Source: Helopsaltes ochotensis (Eukaryota > Chordata > Aves > Passeriformes > Locustellidae). Taken from it: a stretch of 64,000 nt of DNA. Below are positions 55,149-64,000 of the stretch, piece after piece (positions within the stretch are counted from its first letter, which is position 1; every line of letters starts with the position of its first letter). A program made the translations under genes and the position numbers. The stretch spans positions 62,001 to 126,000 of the forward strand of contig VXBM01000571.1 in assembly GCA_013400155.1 (NCBI GenBank), read 5' to 3'. Below the pieces are notes generated by a model. It was not told the DNA's origin and did no database searches. It was given only the letters and a program-made list of their open reading frames with translations.

Positions 55149-56319
55149 GAGGTATAAACTTTGCAGAAGATGAGGTAACAATTTGCATAGGACTTACGCA
55201 AAATAACTAACTTTAACAAACAATTAAAATTTAATTGGCATTAACTACTGTATGTGGAGGATTGATAATTCCTGCTTGTTAAATTCTCCTCCCTGCACAG
55301 TTCTGTTAATGCTAGTGGTAGGACCATGTAGGATAAGGTACAGCAGTTGTGGGTAATGAAACCAGACTGAGAATGCTTTCATGCAAACATTGCGGCTGCT
55401 TTTCATCAGCTGTTTGTTCGGGGATGACTGAGACAGACAATGCTTGCTACAGTTAAAAGTAAGCTGCTCCACTTGAAGGGATGCTGATGTTCTTGTAGCA
55501 ATGACAGTGGGGTGAGTGAGGGTGGTTTTATTGTTGGGGGGTTACTGAGTTTTTTACTTGTTTAAGAAAACTTTAAACATTTTTGGAATAAAAAAGCCCC
55601 TGGTTGTTAAATTACTTGAATTTGGCACTTGACTTTTAAGTTGTCAGGTCTGTTAAGGCTAAAACATGCAAGTCTTGATAAAAATACATTCTTGTGTTAA
55701 ACACTCCTCTTACAACACTTACATGAAAATAACTTCATACTCTATTCCCTCAAGTTCAGATTTTAAGAAATTCTATCAGTGTATCTTTAGTATACCCATT
55801 CAAGCTTGCAAAATAATTTCATAGAAAGTTGTCTACAAAAAATTCAGTTACTATCTGACATATTTTAACATTCCTTGCTGGTGAATGTCAATATTCTAAG
55901 ACCTAGTAGCAATTCCTGCAAGACAGTAAGAATCATGGTATCATTAGAACTATACTATAAAATGTACACAAGCATATACACAAAATTAACCAGAAAGATA
56001 TCAGTTGCCCATTGAAGTAAATTTTCTAAACCAATTCAAAAATATTATCAAAATACAAAACCAGCTTAAAAAAATAGCCTGAGGTAAAAGTTAAATGCAC
56101 AGAGCAATCTCTTCCTTAAAAAAATAGCTGTATTGAAATTCTAGGTACTTAAAAAGTTACTTACTGTCAATAAAAACTTTTGCTAACCATTGTAAAGAGT
56201 ACTTCAACTAATACAAAACTATATGAACATCGAAAAAGTACAACACTGTACTTCCTTTTAAAAATACATAGTTATGACAATTTAAACCTTTACCATACAC
56301 ACAGTTAACTGGCTTTGTA
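55130..56319 (-). other. USP44: USP44 3' UTR
   Basis: About 1.2 kb of AT-rich sequence between the stop codon and the proposed poly(A) site, with no competing gene. Extent is inferred from the poly(A) signal. Confidence 0.65.
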
Positions 56320-56519
56320 TTAGCTGCTACTGTTGTCCATGGAACAGCCAGCTAATTCTGTGTGCTGCTGCCTTTCAGCTGTGCTAGGACAGGGGACTCT
56401 ACCATGTCCATTTGCCTGAGTAAGTCGTTGGCTGTAAAACAAAATGTAGGCTTGAGCCTTGCATACTTCTTCCATAGTGCACATGTTGAGTTTCGAATCA
56501 TTGCAGTGAACCCAAAATC
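56320..56519 (-). CDS. USP44: USP44 last coding exon
   Basis: 200 bases encoding FWVHCNDSKLNMCTMEEVCK and then AQAYILFYSQRL, followed by a hydrophilic tail ending in Ser-Ser-Ser and TAA. It contains the catalytic Asp and the conserved AYILFY strand that closes USP domains. The acceptor on the minus strand is TTATTGTAG. Confidence 0.95.
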
Positions 56520-58663
56520 CTACAATAAGAAAACAGACCAGAAAAAAAATGCCATCAGGACACTGATTTAAAGTAATCGCATCATATTTAATTCTTAATT
56601 AGCATTTGGTCCCATTTAAAGAGTTGTGTACAAACAGTAAACTGTTTCAGTTGATCTGGTTCATTTGCCTCAATGTTTTAGAAGCCCAGCTTAGCTTCCT
56701 CAGATTTACAGGAGTTTATAGCTAGAACACACTGAACAAGGCAATACAAAAACTACTGGTCTACAGAGCTGCACTTCTCAATCCAGGCAGATCATCTACA
56801 GTTGTTTCCCTTTTGCTTTTTAGAAAAAGGAGTCATTGTATCAGTTTAGAATTAGGAACACCCCTTTCTCCCTCACTGCCTTTTCCCAGCTGGTTCCTAC
56901 CTCCTTCAGAATTGTAGCAGTAGGCAGTGTAGTGCCCCGAGCCAAATCCTTTCCCGTGATGCATTACTACAGCAGACAAGTCGTAGATGAAGCAGTCAGG
57001 CAGGAGAGACTTGAGGGATTCCCTGCAGCAATAAGGCTCCATGTTTAGCATTTGATCAAAACTAACATGTACACCAATCTTCTCACGGTGATTACGTCCT
57101 GACCACCTGGAAAGTTAAATGAAAACTTACTATTTTTAAAAGAAAGAACACAGCATTCTGAATTTTAAACATAAAATTTTCACTATTATTCTGTGCACAA
57201 AATAAATGCTAGGGTTTTTTTTCTTTTAGGCTTCCTCTTTCACTTCTTTATTTCAAGGCCATTTAAATGTGTCTATGGTACCTACTGTTCTCATGTTCTG
57301 AAATATCCATCTTAAGATCTGTGCAGTGGTGAGTAGGAGTATGTCCCACCTGTTAAACCTCTTTGATAGTTCTCATTTATTCTATCTCATTTCAGTTTTC
57401 TTTGTACAAGGGACAGATGGTACTGATGTTGGGCTACGAGTTCACAGAGATGCAGTGTCCACTTCCCCACTCTGAGGTTAAATGTATTTATGTATTTAGA
57501 CGTAAGAAGGTTATCTGAGACTTCCACTGAATACTGTCCAGGTTCGTGCATTAGTAATTATGAGCATCCTACTCTGCCTCAAGATATCACAAGATTAATT
57601 ATTATCAATAGAGTTCAGAACAAGGTTAGTAGGTTTTGACCAAAAACAAGGATAAAATAGTTTTGGTACTAAAGTAGCAAATATGTGAAATCCAAAAAGT
57701 TAATTCCCTACTTATAACATATCTTACTGATGTTTCAAGTGAACAAGAAAAAGAAGTTTCTAGTAACTATTTCTATTTACCATACTAGTAAAGGGAAATG
57801 AAACTGATGCTGAACAACATTGATCCTAAGCAATGGTAGAGGAGCAAGATTGAATCTGTCACTTTGCAATACTTTTTGTTGTGGTACTACTTACCTAAAC
57901 CGTTTAAGGTGTAATCTGAGAACCTGAGGTAGCCGGCACACCATAAGCTGCTTCTGAGCTTCTGTGAGTATAACTGGTTTAGAAGAAAACTTCCTTCGTT
58001 TTGCTGAGGTCAAACACACAGTTACACAATACAAATCTTGGTAACAGCCTTGTATTTCAGTCTAAGTTTTATCCACAGAATTTGTGTGGACCTAAATATC
58101 TGTGGTACATGCCTCCTTAAAAAGGATACGCTCTGAGAGCTGTTTTGCAAGGATTATTTTATGATACAAGTAAAAAATACTTGTGGTCACATTAGTCACC
58201 TTAATTTAAAAAGGTGATGGCTTCTTCAGCTGGGAGTAAAACCCCATTAGCGTGTCACGACTTTGTCTAAATGAAGCATCACACTTCTAAAACATCTTTC
58301 GAACAATTTCATCCTCTAGGGGGCAAGTAACAGCTGCCAAGTGACCACACCAGGACATAAGAAGGTCTTTGTTTGCAATATACTTTTAAGACTTGTATAA
58401 TTGCACTGCCAGTTTGTATTTTACACAGAGAACGTATGTCTGAGTACATACTGCCTTTACTCACTGTTGCACTGATCACATGCATATATCTTTCCTTCCA
58501 AAGCTTCAGTTTCTGTAAACTTGGCCAGCATTTCTGTCAGCAGACATGGATACTGAGTCGACATCTCCTTGCCATTGCTGTGATACCTCTCGGGAAACTC
58601 CAGGGACAGGTCCCAGAAAGGTTCTATGGTATTTGATTTATTGTCACAGGCAAGACATGTAAC
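56320..58663 (-). CDS. USP44: USP44, ubiquitin-specific protease 44 (last four coding exons, partial)
   Basis: Four exons on the minus strand join in frame to 714 bases (237 codons plus stop), equal to the C-terminal third of the 712-residue human protein. In order they hold the USP finger cysteines (VTCLAC and CDQC), the LRLHLKRFRWSGRN strand region, the His box GSGHYTAY (catalytic His codon at 56934-56932) and the HCNDSKL motif (catalytic Asp at 56499-56497). USP44 is a nuclear cysteine deubiquitinase acting on histone H2B and on the Cdc20-APC/C checkpoint. The catalytic Cys and the N-terminal UBP zinc finger are in a large upstream exon beyond position 64000. USP49 is the closest paralogue, but neighbouring METAP2 and the detailed wording favour USP44. 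Confidence 0.95.
56901..57106 (-). CDS. USP44: USP44 coding exon with catalytic His
   Basis: 206 bases encoding WSGRNHREKIGVHVSFDQML, NMEPYCCRESLKSLLPDCF, IYDLSAVVMHHGKGFGSGHY and TAYCYNSEG. The acceptor is CTTTCCAG and the donor GGAG|GTAGGA. The frame that continues beyond 56901 into the intron is not coding. Confidence 0.96.
57895..58003 (-). CDS. USP44: USP44 coding exon (LKRF region)
   Basis: 109 bases encoding KRRKFSSKPVILTEAQKQLM, then VCRLPQVLRLHLKRF. It is too short to stand out as an open frame. The acceptor is TTGACCTCAG and the donor TTTAG|GTAAGT. It joins in frame on both sides (phases 1 and 2). Confidence 0.95.
58465..58663 (-). CDS. USP44: USP44 coding exon (USP finger cysteines)
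   Basis: 199 bases encoding VTCLACDNKSNTIEPFWDLS, LEFPERYHSNGKEMSTQYP, CLLTEMLAKFTETEALEGK and IYACDQCN. The two CxxC pairs are the zinc-binding knuckles of the USP fingers. The acceptor is TTTTTTACAG and the donor AACA|GTGAGT. Confidence 0.96.
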
Positions 58664-59040
58664 CTGTAAAAAAGATATTTCACCAGCTGCTTACACTCCA
58701 AAATGTACTTTGCTAAACATGTACCACAACATAGCTCTAAAATGAGATTCTTTTTCCTAGAGATAACCAAAGGTAACCAAAGACAAGACAAAATCATTTA
58801 ACAACAGAGATGATACACCTAATTTCTTTTCTCTGAAGCAGCATGTCCGAAACTGTTATCACAAACAAGTAAGTGTTCTTATGTTTTACTGAGAAATAAA
58901 AACAGTGTCAAAATGTTCTGTCTGGGACTGTCCAAAAGAAAGCAGCTGGTGAAGTCTCAGGAGTCTTTTCTCCAAAAGGAAAATTTACATGAGAAATTAT
59001 AATATGGGTTAATTTAAAAATAAATAAAAATGAATCAAAA

Positions 59041-59061
59041 ACACACACAAAAAAAAAAAAA
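59041..59061. repeat. AC/poly(A) simple repeat
   Basis: Short AC repeat running into 13 consecutive A bases. Confidence 0.85.
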
Positions 59062-60562
59062 GAAAAGGAAAACAAAAAAGGAACAGCTGGGGATTTTAAA
59101 GTCATATCCTTCTTACTTTGTAAGTCTTCCAGGGAAGCCTGGATTAGGAAGCACACTTCTTCAAAGAAAAATTAACAGGTAAAAATAATTTATTTCTTCT
59201 TTCAGTAAGTGGATCCATCGTCACACTAGGGAAAGGACAAGCAGTAAGACAACATAAATAAAATGTAAAGAAGTGAAGCGAGTCAACCTGGAAAATGCAG
59301 ATACTACAGCAGAAGACAATATTTTATTGTAACGTTCAATACTTAGGAAAATAAAAGCAGTAGCTCTTCTAAGCTGGAAAGACAACACATTAGGTGTTGC
59401 ATGCTTCCTATTTAGGAAAATACCACAAGTTGTTTGGAACAACTAACACAAAGACATAGTAATAAAGGAATGAAAATTCATGTGACATCCAAAGATTGTT
59501 ATTTCACAGGGACCCCTCTATGCTGCTGCTGCTGTTCTACATAAACTCAGTGTCGTTCCCTTCAGTTTGGTTAGTAAGCCTACACAAGTGTGGAAGCACA
59601 CACAGTTGTGTTCAGACCCTCCTTTGTTTTCCTCTGAAGGTTTGCTGTTGGGTAATTATCCACCCTGCTTTGTTATTTCACGATCATTTATGTAAGGACC
59701 TATCTGTCACCTCATGGTACCCTCCTCCTCCTAGGTGTTCTTGTAACTGCACTCAGTAGCTGCAACAGCTTATACTCCATCTCTGCATTAGCCACCTAGT
59801 GCACATGTGGAATTGTGTCCCAGCATGAACATTTAGCAGTGCAGTTAGAAAAGCTGTTAACTGCTTAAGATGAAAATGCTACTGCCTTGTTCTTAGAAAA
59901 CAAAACTTCAAACTTACATGGCAGAAAATAGGGAGATTCTTCTGTTTTAATTTACACTGTCAGGAGCGTCTTTTATAAGTGCTAACATCTGGCAACGTTT
60001 CAAAGCCACAAATTATTAGTAATTCAGAGCTGAAATCTAGACATGGGAGACAAAATGGTATGTTTGACCACAGTTCAACCACACTCCAGCTTAAACCCAG
60101 AATGACTAATAAATTTCTGCTGTACAAATGGATAATTTTGTTGGGCCAAAAGTTTATTTAATTGATGAGTTACTTCAAAATTTGTTGCACATGAATGCAC
60201 ACTTAAGATTAAGGAGCTCAGGATGTAGAACACACATGACCCCAGGACAGATAATTTTAACACATTCTGATGTTTAAATTTAGTGTATTATATTAATAAT
60301 CTAGATTAAGATCTTATTTCCCAACTAGCTAACGAGTACTATCCCACAGAAAAAGAAATAAAAAATAGACTCAGGTTCCAATTTTGCCAGCCAAAAACCT
60401 GAAGAACACAAACAGATGCAATAAATCTGCTTCTCATCTCGCCATGCAACTGTGAGCAAAGCTGATTTGTGGGGACAAAACCCTGATATACTGATACACA
60501 GCTGCACTTATTTCCTCAAATCCAAGCCAGTCCTCACTGCAGCAGAGTTAAACTCTGGGATT

Positions 60563-60720
60563 TACAGCCCGGTAACCTGACACAGCCGGGCCAACGTGCC
60601 CAACCCCAGCAGCCCCTGTGCACTCGCTGCTCCTGGACATGGTGGGAAAGGACAGCCAAGCACGGCTGCAACAGGGCTGGAAATCCTTCTCCTAGGCAGG
60701 CCTGCGCTTACCAACTGGAT
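60563..60720. other. GC-richer patch in USP44 intron
   Basis: A local rise in GC with several CpG sites inside an otherwise AT-rich intron. No coding frame resembling USP44 and no repeat family were recognised. It could be an unidentified repeat, a regulatory element or an alternative first exon. Confidence 0.3.
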
Positions 60721-62507
60721 TACTTCCAGAGCAGGAGGGTTCCCAGCCTTCTGTGGAATCCATCTACACTGGCCTGTCCATTGGCATTGGCTTCACGACA
60801 TCCCTATCACTCTTCTTTCTGTCCAAAATGGGACTCCTTTATCTCACACTCCATTATCATTCACACAGTGCAACACAGATTTTCTTTCTCCATGAAAGGG
60901 GCAGAAATTGTAAAAACTGTTCAAAAGTTGGTTGAGTGAGATGAGATTTTATAAAAACAAGAAGAACCCCAAAAATGAACTCCAAGAGCAAAAACTTTAT
61001 GCATTTGTCCAGTGTAACTTTGTCTAGTATAAGTATGCACAACAATGATAGGGAAGGGAGTCTACTCTAGCAATCTCGTTAGAGATGTCTCTCTTTATGA
61101 TTATACTTTATAAATTCAGAGTTTGATTTAATATTATAATTCAGAATTCCCATTACAATTCAAAATTGCTATTATAAGAAGCTTTAATGCTGTCATTTAT
61201 AGCAAAGCAAATGAGACGTTCACATTAGAGCAAAGTAAATTACAGATTGTAGCTAGTCTGAAATCTCTACCTTATGTTCTGCCCTGACCACCCTCTCATG
61301 CCTTGAAACACGGGTACTAAATACAATTGTTTGGTTAAAGCTTAGTATTCAATCATGGGCCAAAGGCCAGACTGAAAAGAGCTGGATCAAATTGCTTGAT
61401 TCAAGCTAAGCACAGAGACTACTCAGACAAGCGTCATTGTGGCCACAATAAGGTGATGGACAGCCACTGCCCTGGATGGCATTCAGTGTAAATGCAGCCA
61501 AAGAAAATAGTTAACATATTGCTGCAGAAAAAGCCAACTCCATCATCAACTGTTTTGCCTATGTTCCCTGTGCTTGCATGGAAGAAAGAAAACTCTTAAC
61601 CACCTCTGCCCCAACTCTTTTTTTCCTTTGTTATTTTTAAGAAGAGCAAAATAGCCAGTCCCATTTTTGTGCTTTCACTAGATGAGACATATATATAATG
61701 ATTAATAACTCAATTTTTGCACAGCAAAGTAACTGAATTTGAAGGGGATCTCTGAAATACAGCTACAATGCAGAATTCATATGACAGTCAGTATAAAAAA
61801 AACCCAATTGAACTTTGTAGTGATAAGCATACAGCATACATCTATTTAGCAGAATAATATAAAGCGTAACCACAGCTAACTCTGGTCTGTGATTCAACGG
61901 CCTCTTATAGATTAAGTCAAAATGTTATGTTCATCTAGCTGGAAAACAACTTGATAATCATTTTGTAGGTCAGGCTAAACATAAAAGCACAAAGACTAAC
62001 ACCAAAATATAGAAACCAGTATACATGACATCAACTGGTTTAAGTGCAAATCCTCCCATTACCTGCCTGAAGTTCTTATCTTTTTAAGAGCCTGTTCAGT
62101 GGCAGACTTAATACCAGCAGTACAGAGATCACCCTCAGTATTCTCCCCAAACTAACTCACGGCATACTACCCAAACTGAAAGCTTTCAAACAACTCAAAA
62201 GTCACATTTCCCCTTTTCTCAGACAATCTGCCCTGAAATATTCTTTAAGAATAGTTTACCTACTACCCCGGTTAGAACCTACTTCACTCTTTTGAGACTT
62301 GGTATATTTGTTTCTCTAATCACTACATGCTGTTATTCTGCCGTGCTGAGCAGGAGCAGGGGGAAGCATTTTGCTCAGATTTCATCTTAAAAATGATCAG
62401 GAAGTAACCAAACTGCTTAGGAAGTTTTAAGCATGCCTAGAGGTATCAAAAGCTAGATCCTACCACACATTGCTATAAAAAATATTGGAGGACATTTTTC
62501 TGAACTC

Positions 62508-63005
62508 TGAGAAGTCTGCAGATGACAAAAAGCAGGAGGAGTGGCTGGTAGGCTGGCTGGGGGCACTGTCACCCAGTGGGAAAGGGACAGGGCTGGGAAA
62601 TGGGACAAGAGGAACCTGATGCAGCTCTACAAAAGGAAACACCACATCCTGGTCCTGGTCAGCAATCACCCAGGCACCAGTACAGGCTGCAGGGAAGAGA
62701 ATGACCTGGGGGACAAGCTGTCCATGAGCCAGTAATGTGCCCTTATGGCAAAGGAGGCCAACAGCCTCTGGAGCTGCATTTGGCAGAGCATCACCAGCAG
62801 GTCCAGGCATGTGATCCCTGCCCTCTCCTCAGCTCCCACACAGCTGAAGTGCTGGACCCAGTGCTCAGAAAAAAGAGAGACATGGATATGCTGGACTGAG
62901 TCCACCAAAGGGCCGGGAAGATGAAAGACCCTGGACATTATCTGACCTATGAGGAAAGCCTGAGAGAGCTGGGACTGTTCAGCCCAGAGAAGGAAGCTCA
63001 AGTTG
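62508..63005 (+). mobile_element. CR1-like LINE internal fragment (copy B) in USP44 intron
   Basis: It starts in a degenerate ADD motif (SADDKKQ) and runs through AGGCACCAGTACAGGCTGCA (the HQYR region) and CCATGAGCCAGTAATGTGCC. It continues to AAAGACCCTGGACATTATCT and GAGAGAGCTGGGACTGTTCA, the conserved YEERLRELGLFS region. It is broken in several frames and ends before the 3' UTR. It lies antisense to USP44. Confidence 0.9.
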
Positions 63006-64000
63006 GATTTTATCCTTGTACAAGGATTTCTGCTCATATGATTTCTGAGTACATGTGGCACACCATAAAATCTGCTCTTTCAATTTCTGGATTTTTAGGA
63101 AAACACCTGTCCCCTTCCTTGCTTAACATGGACAAGTTGAAGTGAAGATACTTTAAAAATCATTGCACGCTGTGCTATTTAGTTGGTACCATTTAAAAAA
63201 ACACAAGCCAAAAAACTCTTGAGACAACAGCAAACTTACTTGAGCTCTTGAAGTGTACTTTAAAGATCTGTGAACCAGTATGGGTCAGTTTACCACTGCC
63301 ACATGAGTTCACAGCACAGGAATTTCTCCTTTCCCACTGAAGGACTGAGAGCAGGGGACAGTAAGTGCCTTCCACAAGAGTACAGGTACTGAGGGATTGA
63401 AAACAGCTAGGATTTTAATAGACATACTGGGATCTCCTCAGAGTCCCAATGGGTTTGACAGGTATGAGGCACTTTCTCCAGACAATCGCTGCAGGAAGAC
63501 TAGCATGTGAAAAGACAGAACAGAGGGGAAGGGGTTTACACCTACAGCACAGATCTTTACTTCTCTTAGATGTACCAGGTATTGCAGTTTCACAGTACTG
63601 CAAAGTAAAAAGCTGAAATCCAAAACGGGTATTAGAATAAATATAAAATTAAAAAACAGAGGCAATTTGCTCATGCTTATTCCTGGAGTTACCCATTACC
63701 TCGTTCAGTACTTCATAAAATAGTAAAATATTTCAAGCAGCAGATGAAGAAAACTTACTTTAAATTAGCGGAGAACATAGCAAAAGAAAACCAACTACCT
63801 CATATAAAACGTTCAATTGTTTTGACCTTACCCAAACCTTTTTCTAGTTATCAAAAAGTAATCTGCATAAGATTCTCACACACTCAGTTCTCTGCTTTCT
63901 TTATCTTACATCCTAAATTCAGGTAGTGCTGAACCAGGCAGCACTTCAACAGCAACAGACTGATGGCAAACTCAGGATTATGACTTCCCTTCAAGTTAAA

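Larger units (their letters stand above)
58664..64000 (-). other. USP44: USP44 intron (continues beyond window)
   Basis: At least 5.3 kb without a USP44-like coding segment. It contains an A-rich tract with AC dinucleotides (59041-59061), a GC-richer patch (60563-60720) and a CR1 fragment (62.5-63.0 kb). The upstream large exon expected in USP44 is not seen on the minus strand. Confidence 0.8.

Overview
This is vertebrate genomic DNA, almost certainly from a bird. Genes are split into short exons separated by kilobase introns, the repeats are CR1-type LINEs, and there are no bacterial features such as operons or ribosome binding sites. Two orthologues are recognisable from their translated exons. 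METAP2 (methionine aminopeptidase 2, + strand) occupies about 33.5-50.6 kb. The 3' half of USP44 (a nuclear ubiquitin-specific protease, - strand) occupies about 55.1-64.0 kb and runs off the right edge. The genes are convergent, as in mammals, with about 4.5 kb between their poly(A) ends.

Layout. 1-33.5 kb is a gene-poor flank upstream of METAP2. It holds an assembly gap (7003-7346), an old L3/CR1-like LINE fragment (~9.6-9.97 kb), a CR1 3' end (20.72-20.88 kb), microsatellites, and one unassigned exon-like open segment (2695-2840). A second assembly gap (33510-33921), with CpG-rich sequence on its right side, sits where the METAP2 promoter and first coding exon should be. METAP2 exons 2-11 follow at 34595-50157. 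They join in frame into 425 codons, with all expected metal ligands present. Two of the METAP2 introns start with GC instead of GT. CR1 copies lie in METAP2 introns 2 and 4. The intergenic interval (50.6-55.1 kb) contains another CR1 fragment. USP44 contributes its last four coding exons (237 codons plus stop, including the catalytic His and Asp). Its large N-terminal exon, with the UBP zinc finger and catalytic Cys, must lie beyond 64000.

The two genes share no pathway. MetAP2 removes initiator methionine from nascent chains at the ribosome and protects eIF2alpha. USP44 removes ubiquitin from nuclear substrates such as histone H2B and acts on the spindle checkpoint. The most interesting signals are the two GC-AG introns in METAP2, an abrupt switch to GC-ending codons in the last 63 codons of METAP2, a pair of related CR1 fragments flanking the USP44 3' half, and the orphan exon at 2.7 kb. 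I found no evidence of a wholly new biological system.
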